Below, in pieces: positions 16,525 through 24,432 of a stretch of DNA of 39,273 nt. The notes under the pieces were generated by a model. That model saw only the letters and a list, made by a program, of their open reading frames with translations, did no database searches and was not told the origin of the DNA. How positions within the stretch are numbered: position 1 is the first letter of the stretch; every line of letters starts with the position of its first letter. The DNA lies in assembly GCA_035640155.1 (NCBI GenBank), contig DASQWR010000185.1:1-39273 (forward strand), in the 5' to 3' direction. A program made the position numbers and the translations under genes. The stretch is from JALYQB01 sp035640155. Lineage in GTDB: Bacteria; Actinomycetota; Actinomycetes; Mycobacteriales; Pseudonocardiaceae.

Positions 16525-16588
16525 AAGACGTCAAGGCCTCTGCGCGGCCGCGTCCGCCCTGGACGCGCCCGGGGGCCGGAGGAGCTAC

Positions 16589-19192
16589 ATGACGAACATC
16601 GACGCCCCCGCAGGCAGTGTCAGCGGGGGCACTGGCGCAACTGACCCTGGCGCACCCGACCCAACCCGCATCGCCGCAGCGCTGCCCACGCGGCTGAGAG
16701 TGCATGCGCTGGCCAAGCTGCTCTCCGTGTCCAGTAAGGAGGTCTTGGCCACACTCACCGATCTCGGGGAGGCGGTCCGCAGCGCGCAGTCCAGCATTGA
16801 CCGCGAGACGGCATTGCGGACGGTGCAGGCGCTGTTGCCCGAGCCCGCGGGCGGGAGGCAAGCCGCCACCGATGCTCCCGCGGCAACCATTGCCCCGGAG
16901 GTGGACGATCCCGGTGCTCCCGAGGTCCCGCTAGCCCCGCTGACCCCGGTGTTCAACCCACCCGCGCCGGTCTTCCTGCCCCCCTCCCCGAAGCAGGCAA
17001 CCCCGAAGAAGGCGGCGGCACCGGCACCGGAGGGCGCCGTTGCCGAAGACGACGCCGATGGGGACGACGCCAAGATCGATGATGCCGACGCCGACGCCGA
17101 CGCCGACGACGCGGACGGGAACGCTCGCCGACGCCGACGCCGGGGGCGTCGCGGACGTGGTCGGGGCAAGGGTGGCGACGGCCCCGAGAACGGGCCCGGA
17201 AACGACCCTGAGGACGGCTTGACCGACCGCCGCGAGGACGCCCTGGACACCGGGAGCGGCAGCGAGGACACGGGGCCGGGCACCGACGGAGCCGGCGCGT
17301 CCTGGGCTCCCGACGACGGCGAGGACGACAGCGGCGAGGACGGCGGCAAGCGGCGGCGCCGGCGGCGGCGGCGCAAGACCGGTGCCGAGGACGAGACCAC
17401 CCGCGATGACGACCCGCCGAACACGGTGGTGCACGTTCGCGAGACCAGGGAACGCCCCGTGGAGGACGAGGTCCGGGCGGTGCGCGGGTCCACCCGCCTG
17501 GAGGCGAAGCGTCAGCGCCGCCGGGATGGCCGGGAGGCCGGCAGACGACGGGTGCCGATCCTGTCCGAGTCGGAGTTCCTGACCCGGCGCGAAGCCGTCG
17601 ACCGCACGATGGTGGTTCGCGAGGACGCTGACCGCATCGAGATCGCGGTGCTGGAGGACAGCGTGCTCGTGGAGCACTTCGTGACCTCGGCGAACAGTGG
17701 CTCGATGGTCGGCAACGTCTACCTCGGCCGGGTGCAGAACGTGCTGCCCTCGATGGAGGCCGCGTTCGTCGACATCGGGCGTGGCCGAAATGCGGTGCTC
17801 TACGCCGGCGAGGTCGACTGGGACGCGGCCGGCCTCGAGGGCAAGGCGCGCCGGATCGAGCAGGCACTCTCCAGCGGCGACAGCGTGCCGGTACAGGTGA
17901 CCAAGGACCCGGTCGGGCACAAGGGCGCCCGCCTGACCACCCAGATCAGCCTGCCGGGCCGGTTCCTGGTCTACGTGCCGGGCGGCCGCGCGACCGGGAT
18001 CAGCCGTAAGCTGCCCGACACCGAGCGCAAACGACTCAAGGACGTCCTCAAGCGGATCGTGCCCTACGAGGCCGGTGTGATCATCCGCACTGCGTCGGAG
18101 GGCACCAGCGAGGAGGAGCTCGCCCGTGACGTCCGCCGGCTGCAGGCGCAGTGGGAGGTCATCCAGGGCAAGACCGACGGGTCCGCCAAGACCAAGGCTC
18201 CGGAGCTGCTGTACGAGGAGCCCGACCTGCTGCTCAGGGTCGTGCGCGACCTGTTCACCGAGGACTTCAGGCAACTGGTGGTCCAGGGCGACGATGCCTG
18301 GGACACCGTCGAGGGCTACGTCTCCCACGTGGCACCCGAGCTGGTGCCACGGCTGCGCCGGCAGAGCGGGACCGAGGACGTCTTCACGGAGTTCCGCATC
18401 GACGAGCAGATCACCAAGGCCCTTGACCGCAAGGTGTGGCTGCCCTCCGGGGGGTACCTGATCCTGGACCGCACCGAGGCGATGACCGTCATCGACGTGA
18501 ACACCGGGAAGTACACCGGGTCGGGCGGCAATCTCGAGGAGACGGTGACCCGGAACAACCTCGAGGCCGCGGAGGAGATCATCCGGCAACTCCGGCTGCG
18601 GGACATCGGCGGCATCATCGTGATCGACTTCATCGACATGGTGCTCGAGTCGAACCGGGACCTGGTGCTGCGGCGGCTGACCGAGTGCCTGGGGCGGGAC
18701 CGTACCCGCCACCAGGTCGCCGAGGTCACCTCTCTGGGGCTGGTGCAGATGACTCGCAAGCGAGTCGGGACCGGCCTCCTGGAGGCGTTCTCGAGGCCGT
18801 GCGAGCATTGCAACGGCCGCGGTGTGGTGGTTTCCACGGAGCGGACCAGCCGAGGTGGCGTCTCGGGGGACGCTTCGTCGTCGGCGGCCGGCGGTCGCTT
18901 CCGGGCCCGTCCCGGGAACGGGGACCGCCCCGAGGCCACGCCCGGCGACAGCGGTAGGAGTGCCGACACCGCATGGCACGAACCGCCGGCCGAGCCGGTA
19001 GCCGAAGAGCGGGCACCGGCCGAGCCGGTAGCCGAAGAGCCGGCACCCGCCGAGCCGGTAGCTCCTGCCGTGCGGAGGACCACCCGGCGGCGCCGGGCAG
19101 CCTCCCGCCCAGCCGGACCACCGGCCGCCGAGCCCTCCAACGGGTCTGAGGCGGTCCGCGATGCAGATGCGGCCGTCCCGCAGGCGGGGTAG
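16589..19192 (+). CDS. rne: Ribonuclease E/G family endoribonuclease
   Basis: The central RNA-decay and rRNA/tRNA-processing endonuclease. The 867-residue protein starts at ATG 16589 behind GGAGGAG. Layout: an IF2-N-like helical segment (about 35-90, RVHALAKLLSVSSKEVL), a long acidic/Arg-rich low-complexity stretch (about 95-290, including an Asp-Ala repeat and poly-Arg patches), then the catalytic core with an S1 domain (from about 370, MVGNVYLGRVQNVLPSMEAA), metal ligands near Asp636 (VIDVNTGKY) and Asp680 (VIDFIDM), and the zinc link CEHC (Cys738, Cys741). The C-terminal 100 residues are low-complexity with a 10-residue repeat. The N-terminal extension is typical of actinobacterial RNase E and probably binds RNA and partners. 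Confidence 0.94.
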   Translation: MTNIDAPAGSVSGGTGATDPGAPDPTRIAAALPTRLRVHALAKLLSVSSKEVLATLTDLGEAVRSAQSSIDRETALRTVQALLPEPAGGRQAATDAPAATIAPEVDDPGAPEVPLAPLTPVFNPPAPVFLPPSPKQATPKKAAAPAPEGAVAEDDADGDDAKIDDADADADADDADGNARRRRRRGRRGRGRGKGGDGPENGPGNDPEDGLTDRREDALDTGSGSEDTGPGTDGAGASWAPDDGEDDSGEDGGKRRRRRRRRKTGAEDETTRDDDPPNTVVHVRETRERPVEDEVRAVRGSTRLEAKRQRRRDGREAGRRRVPILSESEFLTRREAVDRTMVVREDADRIEIAVLEDSVLVEHFVTSANSGSMVGNVYLGRVQNVLPSMEAAFVDIGRGRNAVLYAGEVDWDAAGLEGKARRIEQALSSGDSVPVQVTKDPVGHKGARLTTQISLPGRFLVYVPGGRATGISRKLPDTERKRLKDVLKRIVPYEAGVIIRTASEGTSEEELARDVRRLQAQWEVIQGKTDGSAKTKAPELLYEEPDLLLRVVRDLFTEDFRQLVVQGDDAWDTVEGYVSHVAPELVPRLRRQSGTEDVFTEFRIDEQITKALDRKVWLPSGGYLILDRTEAMTVIDVNTGKYTGSGGNLEETVTRNNLEAAEEIIRQLRLRDIGGIIVIDFIDMVLESNRDLVLRRLTECLGRDRTRHQVAEVTSLGLVQMTRKRVGTGLLEAFSRPCEHCNGRGVVVSTERTSRGGVSGDASSSAAGGRFRARPGNGDRPEATPGDSGRSADTAWHEPPAEPVAEERAPAEPVAEEPAPAEPVAPAVRRTTRRRRAASRPAGPPAAEPSNGSEAVRDADAAVPQAG
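18991..19062 (+). repeat. 30-bp tandem repeat (about 2.4 copies) in the rne 3' end
   Basis: Units at 18991-19020 and 19021-19050, with a partial third, encode EPVAEERAPA / EPVAEEPAPA / EPVA. The period keeps the reading frame; the repeat lies in the disordered tail of RNase E. Confidence 0.8.
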
Positions 19193-19201
19193 CAGCCTGG
19201 T

Positions 19202-19231
19202 TTGACCCCATCTGACGGGGGGCCGTACCCT
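19202..19231 (+). promoter_or_regulatory. Strong promoter for rplU-rpmA
   Basis: TTGACC (19202-19207), an 18-bp spacer and TACCCT (19226-19231) make the clearest housekeeping promoter in the window. The predicted transcription start is near 19238, giving a leader of about 137 bases before rplU. Confidence 0.65.
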
Positions 19232-19238
19232 GGGTTGT

Positions 19239-19258
19239 AGCCCGCCTGTTGGCGGGCT
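19239..19258 (+). promoter_or_regulatory. 5'-terminal hairpin of the rplU leader
   Basis: A perfect 8-bp stem (19239-19246 with 19251-19258) and 4-base loop would form at the very 5' end of the rplU-rpmA transcript predicted from the promoter above. Such a cap can protect an mRNA or take part in ribosomal-protein autoregulation. It could also serve as a terminator for rne, but no T-run follows. Confidence 0.45.
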
Positions 19259-19374
19259 GCGTAGTGCGTAGAGGTTAGTGTGTAGAGCCCCTAGTGCGCA
19301 GGATCGGTGCGGATGAGACCTCCAGCGCCGCTCCGGTCTTTCCCATCCTCGAACAGCAGGAGACTTCCGCACCG

Positions 19375-19683
19375 ATGTACGCGATCATGAAGACCGGTGG
19401 CAAGCAGTACAAGGTGGCTGTCGGTGATGTCGTCGAGGTGGAGAAGCTCGAGGGCGGCCCCGGCACCGAGGTGAGCCTCCCGGCGGTGCTGGTGGTCGAC
19501 GGGCCCGACGTGATGACGGACCCGGGTGCGCTCAGCGCCGCCGCGGTCACCGGCACCGTGGTCGAGCAGACCAAGGGTCCCAAGATCCGCATTCACAAGT
19601 TCAAGAACAAGACCGGCTACCACAAGCGCCAGGGTCACCGTCAGAAGCTGACCCGGGTCGAGGTCACCGGTATCACGCTGTAG
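19375..19683 (+). CDS. rplU: 50S ribosomal protein L21
   Basis: A 102-residue L21 starting MYAIMKTGGKQYKV, with the C-terminal signature KRQGHRQKLTRVEVTGI that binds 23S rRNA. The ATG at 19375 follows an AGGAG at 19358-19362. It is the first gene of the rplU-rpmA pair, driven by the promoter at 19202 and with a structured leader; obg follows after rpmA, the conserved L21-L27-Obg order of ribosome assembly genes. Confidence 0.97.
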   Translation: MYAIMKTGGKQYKVAVGDVVEVEKLEGGPGTEVSLPAVLVVDGPDVMTDPGALSAAAVTGTVVEQTKGPKIRIHKFKNKTGYHKRQGHRQKLTRVEVTGITL

Positions 19684-19749
19684 CGGCCATCGGGGACATG
19701 CAGTCGGGGGCCACCGATCGGGCCCAGTACCAGCGCAGAAAGGCAGGTC

Positions 19750-20007
19750 ATGGCACACAAGAAGGGCGCGTCGAGCTCCCGGAACGGCCGCGACTCGAAT
19801 GCCCAGCGGCTCGGTGTGAAGCGCTTCGGAGGCCAAGTGGTCAGCGCTGGTGAGATCTTGATCCGCCAGCGTGGCACGAAGTTCCATCCCGGCGTGAACG
19901 TCGGCCGCGGCGGTGACGACACACTGTTCGCCCTCGAGGCGGGCGCGGTGCTCTTCGGCACCAAGCGCGGCCGTAAGACCGTCAACATCGTGCCGGCGGA
20001 GGTCTGA
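19750..20007 (+). CDS. rpmA: 50S ribosomal protein L27
   Basis: An 85-residue L27; the N-terminus MAHKKGASSSRNGRDSN reaches the peptidyl-transferase centre in ribosomes. It has no cleavable N-terminal extension of the kind found in Firmicutes. The ATG at 19750 follows AGAAAGGCAGG. It lies 66 bp after rplU and is cotranscribed with it; a strong hairpin follows. Confidence 0.97.
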   Translation: MAHKKGASSSRNGRDSNAQRLGVKRFGGQVVSAGEILIRQRGTKFHPGVNVGRGGDDTLFALEAGAVLFGTKRGRKTVNIVPAEV

Positions 20008-20044
20008 ACCCGGCCCACCACAAGAACACCCCAGAACACCTCGG

Positions 20045-20081
20045 TGAGGGGCGGGACCGGTGAGCACCGGCCCGCCCCTCA
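20045..20081 (+). terminator. Strong hairpin between rpmA and obg
   Basis: An 11-bp perfect outer stem (20045-20055 with 20071-20081) continues, after one bulged A, into a 5-bp inner stem around a GAGC loop. No T-run follows, as is common for actinobacterial terminators. It ends 25 bp before obg, so it may lower obg expression relative to the ribosomal protein genes. Confidence 0.65.
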
Positions 20082-20106
20082 CTGGCGCCTGAAGCAGGAG
20101 GACTTC

Positions 20107-21558
20107 GTGTCCCGGTTCGTCGACCGTGTGGTGCTGCACGTCGCCGCCGGCGATGGCGGCAACGGGTGCGCCTCAGTGCACCGGGAGAAGTTCAAACCCC
20201 TCGGCGGTCCGGACGGGGGCAACGGGGGCCGGGGTGGGGACGTGGTGCTGGTCGTCGACCCGAACGTGCACACCCTGCTCGACTTCCACTACCGCTCCCA
20301 TGCCACCGCTCCCTCCGGTCGGCAGGGTCAGGGCGGACATCGCAGCGGTGCCATCGGGGAGGACCTCGAACTGCAGGTCCCCGACGGCACCGTGGTGCTC
20401 ACCCCGCACGGCGATGTCCTCGCTGACCTGGTGGGCCCCGGAACGAGGTTCGTCGTGGCCGCGGGGGGCCGGGGAGGTCTGGGCAACGCAGCGCTCGCCT
20501 CCCGGGCGCGGAAGGCTCCCGGGTTCGCCCTGCTCGGCGAGCCGGGGGAGGCCGCCGACGTGGTCCTGGAGCTCAAGTCGGTGGCCGACGTGGGACTGGT
20601 GGGATTCCCGTCGGCGGGCAAGTCGTCGCTGGTGTCGGTGCTCTCCGCCGCTCGACCGAAGATCGCCGACTACCCGTTCACCACGCTGGTGCCGAACCTC
20701 GGCGTGGTAACCGCGGGGGAGACGGTGTTCACGGTGGCCGATGTCCCAGGCCTGATCCCCGGTGCCAGCCAGGGCAAGGGCCTCGGCCTGGAGTTCCTCC
20801 GCCACGTCGAGCGCTGCGCCGTGCTGGTGCATGTCGTGGACTGTGCGACGCTGGAGCCGGGGCGCGACCCGCTCTCCGACATCGACGCCCTCGAGCACGA
20901 ACTCGCCGCCTACAGCCCTTCGCTCGGGGGGGAGCTGGCCGACCGGCCCCGACTGGTGGTGCTCAACAAGATAGATGTCCCGGACGCGCGTGAGCTCGCC
21001 GAGATGGTGCGCCCCGAGCTGGAGGCACGCGGGCTGAGTGTGCATGCCGTGTCCACCGCCACCACCGAGGGCCTGCGCGAGTTGGGCTTCGCGCTCGGGA
21101 CCGCGGTGACACAGCACCGGGCGTCGCTGCCCCCGCCCGAGCCCACCCGGGTCGTGCTTCGTCCCCCGGCGGTCGGCGACTCGGGTTTCACCGTCGAGCC
21201 CGACCCGGAGTTGCCGGGAGGCTTCGTGGTGCGCGGTGAGCGCCCCCGACGGTGGGTGCACCAGACCGACTTCGCCAACACCGAGGCGGTCGGCTACCTC
21301 GCCGACCGGCTGGCCCGGCTCGGCGTCGAGCAGGAGCTGGCCGCTCGCGGCGCCCAGCCCGGCTGCCCGGTGACGATCGGCTCGGTGACGTTCGACTGGG
21401 AGCCCTCCACCCCGGCCGGCCTCGCTGCGGTCCAGCTCGCGGGTCGCGGCACCGATCCCCGCCTCGAGGCCGACGAGCGGGTCACCGCAGCCGAGCGCAA
21501 GGCGGCTCGATCGGTGCGTCGCGGCCAGCGAGGGGAGGACGGGGAGGAAGTGACGTGA
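20107..21558 (+). CDS. obg: GTPase Obg (ribosome assembly)
   Basis: A 483-residue Obg-family GTPase involved in 50S assembly and stress control. It shows the Gly-rich Obg fold (about 1-158; GGDGGNGCASVHREKF), G1 FPSAGKSS (about 167-175), G3 DVPGLIPGA, G4 NKIDVPD, and the OCT C-terminal domain (about 345-425), followed by a charged tail. The GTG at 20107 follows GGAGG; a longer frame from 20044 would run through the terminator hairpin and is rejected. The stop overlaps the proB start (GTGA), so they are translationally coupled. Confidence 0.95.
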   Translation: MSRFVDRVVLHVAAGDGGNGCASVHREKFKPLGGPDGGNGGRGGDVVLVVDPNVHTLLDFHYRSHATAPSGRQGQGGHRSGAIGEDLELQVPDGTVVLTPHGDVLADLVGPGTRFVVAAGGRGGLGNAALASRARKAPGFALLGEPGEAADVVLELKSVADVGLVGFPSAGKSSLVSVLSAARPKIADYPFTTLVPNLGVVTAGETVFTVADVPGLIPGASQGKGLGLEFLRHVERCAVLVHVVDCATLEPGRDPLSDIDALEHELAAYSPSLGGELADRPRLVVLNKIDVPDARELAEMVRPELEARGLSVHAVSTATTEGLRELGFALGTAVTQHRASLPPPEPTRVVLRPPAVGDSGFTVEPDPELPGGFVVRGERPRRWVHQTDFANTEAVGYLADRLARLGVEQELAARGAQPGCPVTIGSVTFDWEPSTPAGLAAVQLAGRGTDPRLEADERVTAAERKAARSVRRGQRGEDGEEVT

Positions 21559-22709
21559 GCCGCGAGGGTCGAGCCGGCAGTCACGAGACCTGCTCGCAGG
21601 GTCAAGCCGACAGCCCCGCACGAGAGGCCATCGCAGGCGCACGTCACCTCGTCGTCAAGGTGGGTTCCTCATCCCTCACCGCGGCGCAGGGCGGGCTGGA
21701 CCCGGCGCGGCTGGACGCCCTGGTCGACGCGATCGCCCGGCGGATGGCGACCGGAACCCATGTGGTGCTGGTGTCCTCGGGAGCGATCGCCGCGGGTCTG
21801 GTGCCGCTCGGCCTGCGCCGCCGACCCCGGGACCTGGCCACCCAGCAGGCCGCGGCGAGCGTCGGGCAGCTGGCCCTGGCCGAGGCTTACGCCAGGTCAT
21901 TCGCTCGTTACCGCCGGACGGTCGGCCAGGTGCTGCTCACCTCCGACGATGTGGTGCGCCGCGCGCATTACCGCAACGCGCAACGGACGTTCGCGCGGCT
22001 GCGGGGACTCGGGGTGGTACCGGTGGTCAACGAGAACGACACGGTCGCAACCGACGAGATCCGGTTCGGGGACAACGACCGGCTCGCTGCCCTGGTGGCG
22101 CATCTGGTTGGTGCCGAGGGCCTGGTCCTGCTGTCCGATGTGGACGGCCTCTACGACGGGGACCCACGCCTGGGGGTGGCGCGTCTGGTGCCCGAGGTGG
22201 CAATGCCGTCCGACGTGGAGGCCGTCAGCGCTGGTGCCGGCGGTGTGCTCGGCACCGGGGGGATGGCCTCCAAGCTCGTGGCAGCGACGGTGGCGTCGGA
22301 GGCCGGCGTGCCGGTGCTGCTCGCCGCGGCCGCCCAGGTGGAGCGTGCGGTGGGTGCGGCCGATGTCGGCACCGCGTTCGCGGCGGGGAGGGCGCGGTTG
22401 TCGTCGCGACGGTTCTGGTTGCGCCACGCCGCCGGTGCCGCCGGCCGGCTGCTGCTGGACGACGGCGCGGTCGCTGCGGTGCTGCAGCAGCGCCGTTCGC
22501 TACTGGCCGCCGGGATCACCGGCGTCGACGGTGACTTCGAGGCCGGCGACGTGGTGGAGCTGGTCGACCCGCGGGGTGGCGTGGTGGCGCGGGGGATCGT
22601 GGGCTACGACGCCGTCGAGCTGCCCGCACTGATCGGCCGATCCACCCGCGACCTGCCCGTCGAGTTGCGCCGCGAGGTGGTGCACGCAGACGACCTGGTC
22701 CCCGTGTAG
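21555..22709 (+). CDS. proB: Glutamate 5-kinase
   Basis: First enzyme of proline synthesis, phosphorylating glutamate. From GTG 21555 the protein has 384 residues: about 25 variable residues, then the amino-acid-kinase domain (HLVVKVGSSSLT, LVSSGAIAAG, VVNENDTVATDEIRFGDND) and a C-terminal PUA domain (about 290-375, with DFEAGDVVELVD). GGAGG (21543-21547) is the ribosome binding site. It overlaps obg by four bases. proA, commonly the next gene in actinobacteria, is not here or elsewhere in the window. Confidence 0.95.
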   Translation: MSREGRAGSHETCSQGQADSPAREAIAGARHLVVKVGSSSLTAAQGGLDPARLDALVDAIARRMATGTHVVLVSSGAIAAGLVPLGLRRRPRDLATQQAAASVGQLALAEAYARSFARYRRTVGQVLLTSDDVVRRAHYRNAQRTFARLRGLGVVPVVNENDTVATDEIRFGDNDRLAALVAHLVGAEGLVLLSDVDGLYDGDPRLGVARLVPEVAMPSDVEAVSAGAGGVLGTGGMASKLVAATVASEAGVPVLLAAAAQVERAVGAADVGTAFAAGRARLSSRRFWLRHAAGAAGRLLLDDGAVAAVLQQRRSLLAAGITGVDGDFEAGDVVELVDPRGGVVARGIVGYDAVELPALIGRSTRDLPVELRREVVHADDLVPV

Positions 22710-22818
22710 GACGCCGTTCAGGAGCGCGCCACAGGGGCGACGTAGCGGCTGGGTCTGGGACGAGAGCACCTGGGAGGACCACCTCTGGTGGCCGCGGCAG
22801 CCGGAACCGGCCTCGCAG

Positions 22819-23157
22819 TCATGGCACAGGGTCCGGTTGGCCATCGGGGTTCTGCAGCGAGGCGATGCGGCGGTACGCGCGGGCGAGTTCTTCTTCGAGG
22901 TCGACGATGCGGATCGCGGCTGCAAGGGGCATGTTCTGGTCGAGCAGTGCGCGGACCCGGTCGGCGAGGGCGAGTTCGGTGCGGCTGTAGCGGCGCTGCC
23001 CACCGGCAGAGCGTTCCGGGCTGAGCATTCCGCTGGAATCCAGACTCCGGAGGAACGCGGGCTGCACGTCGAGCAGGTCGGCGGCGCGCCCGATCGTGTA
23101 GGCGGGGTAGTCGTCATCGTTGAGCTTGCTCACCCCGTCGGGCGAAGGACTTGACAC
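22819..23157 (-). CDS. MerR-family transcriptional regulator, HspR-like
   Basis: A 112-residue MerR-type protein: winged helix at about 19-60 (YTIGRAADLLDVQPAFLRSL, then LSPERSAGGQRRYSR) and a coiled-coil dimerisation helix ending the protein (DLEEELARAYRRIASLQ). No metal-binding or ligand domain follows. The size and GGQRRYS motif match HspR-like regulators of heat-shock genes. GTG 23157 has GGAG upstream; a GTG at 23133 is a possible alternative. It is convergent with proB, with only weak hairpins in the 109-bp gap. An hsp20 gene lies 700 bp away in the opposite direction, so control of hsp20 is plausible but inferred. Confidence 0.82.
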   Translation of the reverse strand: MSSPSPDGVSKLNDDDYPAYTIGRAADLLDVQPAFLRSLDSSGMLSPERSAGGQRRYSRTELALADRVRALLDQNMPLAAAIRIVDLEEELARAYRRIASLQNPDGQPDPVP

Positions 23158-23189
23158 TCAGGCTCCGTGGGCGGGTCGGGCAGGGGCAG

Positions 23190-23239
23190 GGAGTTCCCGG
23201 TGACTTCGCCAAGGGGAGGCCGACGCCACCGGGAACTCC
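23190..23239. repeat. 13-bp perfect inverted repeat upstream of the MerR-type gene
   Basis: GGAGTTCCCGGTG (23190-23202) is exactly mirrored by CACCGGGAACTCC (23227-23239), with a 24-base spacer. It lies 33-82 bp upstream of the regulator's start on its 5' side. It could be an operator, an attenuator in the regulator's leader, or a terminator; no T-run is present on either strand. Confidence 0.7.
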
Positions 23240-23421
23240 AGGCGAGGACAGGAAGGGGTCCCTGCAGCCGTCGAGGGGGATACACGGATCAGGGCTCCCC
23301 ATTCTCCCCGTCCTGGTCGTGAGACCGCGGCGGTAGCGGCGAGGGAACCGCTCGCGCCGCCGGGTTGGCGATACTCGCGACGACCACCTCCGTCCCGATA
23401 TCAGCGGCGTTGGCGGTACCC

Positions 23422-23452
23422 ATTATATACTGGCTACCAGAGGTTTGTTCAA
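23422..23452 (-). promoter_or_regulatory. Consensus-like promoter pointing toward the MerR-type gene
   Basis: On the minus strand TTGAAC (23452-23447) precedes a perfect TATAAT (23427-23422) by 19 bp, or an overlapping TATATA (23429-23424) by 17 bp. It is the most AT-rich spot of the region. A transcript from here would run about 260 bases to the regulator, crossing the inverted repeat at 23190-23239. Confidence 0.35.
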
Positions 23453-23737
23453 CCCTGTGCCGGTGTCCGGTCGCCGAGCATCTCTTGGCCGACGGCGTCG
23501 ATCTCCACCAAGTGCTCGACGCCAGCGGGAGCGTGATCACCTCGCGCACATGGGGGAACGTGCTGCTATCGCCCGCAGCCCCAAGCCGGTGCCACCCGAT
23601 CTGGACGAGTGGGGCCGGCTCGAGCCGGGCACGATGATTGACACTTGGATGGGCAAGGCTCCTGTCAGCCAGACGATCCCCTGTGCTGGCTGGAGCGGCA
23701 TACCCGCGACTGCTACGAGCAGGACGGCTCCGAGCAT
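23449..23737 (-). pseudogene. Decayed protein fragments, unrecognised
   Basis: There is no intact gene in 23158-23857. The minus strand holds protein-like pieces in shifting frames: from the ATG at 23737 a hydrophobic, signal-peptide-like start (MLGAVLLVAVAGMPLQPAQG), and in another frame a piece ending AGVEHLVEIDAVGQEML before the TGA at 23449. These look like the remains of one or two genes broken by frameshifts, but no family is recognised. Base composition is lower in G+C than the flanks around 23420-23450. Confidence 0.25.
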
Positions 23738-23773
23738 GCGGACGGTGATGTACCTTGTAGTGGCGACCGCAGG

Positions 23774-23806
23774 TAGCTTGCATGCTCTGCTGATGGAAGC
23801 TATCGT
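23774..23806 (+). promoter_or_regulatory. hsp20 promoter with overlapping inverted-repeat operator
   Basis: TTGCAT (23778-23783), 17 bp and TATCGT (23801-23806) form a promoter. An inverted repeat TAGCTT (23774-23779) / AAGCTA (23797-23802) spans it so that one arm covers the -35 and the other the -10; the arms extend to 8 bp with one mismatch. This is the layout of a repressor operator. The transcription start would be near 23813, about 45 bases before hsp20. Confidence 0.55.
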
Positions 23807-23857
23807 GACGGATGCGGTAATCGTGGTGCGTAGGTCATGAGAGAGGAGAGATCAGCG

Positions 23858-24289
23858 ATGCTGATGCGTACCGACCCCTTCCGCGAGCTCGACCGGCTCA
23901 CCCAGCAGGTCTTCGGCCACAACGGCACCTGGTCCAAGCCGGCGGTCATGCCGATGGACGCCTACCGCGAGGGGGACCAGTTCGTGGTGCACTTCGACCT
24001 GCCGGGTGTGATCCCCGACTCCATCGACCTCGACGTCGAACGCAACGTCCTCACGGTGCGCGCCGAGCGGCGGGAGTCCCACCCGGAGAATGCCGAGCTG
24101 CAGGTTGCCGAGCGGCCCCGCGGAGTGTTCAGCCGCCAGCTGTTCCTCGGAGACACCCTCGACACGGACCGGATCGCGGCCTCCTACGACGCCGGCGTGC
24201 TCACCCTGCACATCCCGGTGACCGAGAAGGCGAAGCCCCGCAAGATCGAGATCACCAACGGAGGTTCGGCCAAGCAGATCAACGGCTGA
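23858..24289 (+). CDS. Small heat-shock protein, Hsp20/alpha-crystallin family
   Basis: A 143-residue holdase chaperone. The N-terminal arm (MLMRTDPFRELDRLTQQVFG) matches actinobacterial Hsp18/HspX-like proteins. The alpha-crystallin domain spans about 36-130 (MDAYREGDQFVVHFDLPGV, then ERPRGVFSRQLFLGD and the closing GVLTLHIPV), followed by the short tail. The ATG at 23858 has GAGAGGAGAG (23841-23850) upstream; the in-frame ATG at 23837 does not. The promoter carries an inverted-repeat operator and a strong terminator follows, so it is a single-gene, probably stress-induced unit. Confidence 0.92.
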   Translation: MLMRTDPFRELDRLTQQVFGHNGTWSKPAVMPMDAYREGDQFVVHFDLPGVIPDSIDLDVERNVLTVRAERRESHPENAELQVAERPRGVFSRQLFLGDTLDTDRIAASYDAGVLTLHIPVTEKAKPRKIEITNGGSAKQING

Positions 24290-24318
24290 GCCGGAGCCCG
24301 CCGCGCGGCCACACCCGA

Positions 24319-24362
24319 GGATGCGACCGGCCCGCCGTTTGCGGGCGGGGCCGGTCGCATCC
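24319..24362. terminator. Strong bidirectional hairpin after hsp20
   Basis: A 14-bp perfect outer stem (24319-24332 with 24349-24362) encloses a 5-bp GC inner stem. It starts 30 bp after the hsp20 stop. No T-run follows; it is of the long GC-rich type seen in actinobacteria. Confidence 0.75.
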
Positions 24363-24432
24363 GGCCCCGGGGTCATGGGTATCCCATCCACGCCGTGCCG
24401 CTCCTCGAGCTGCCGGCGCCTGGGGAGGTTCG

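Noticed and set aside
16931..19372. An 813-codon minus-strand frame opposite rne
   Set aside because: Antisense shadow of a well-supported RNase E gene; low-complexity product.
20044..20106. Upstream extension of obg
   Set aside because: It would be translated through a strong hairpin; GTG 20107 has GGAGG and gives the family's normal N-terminus.
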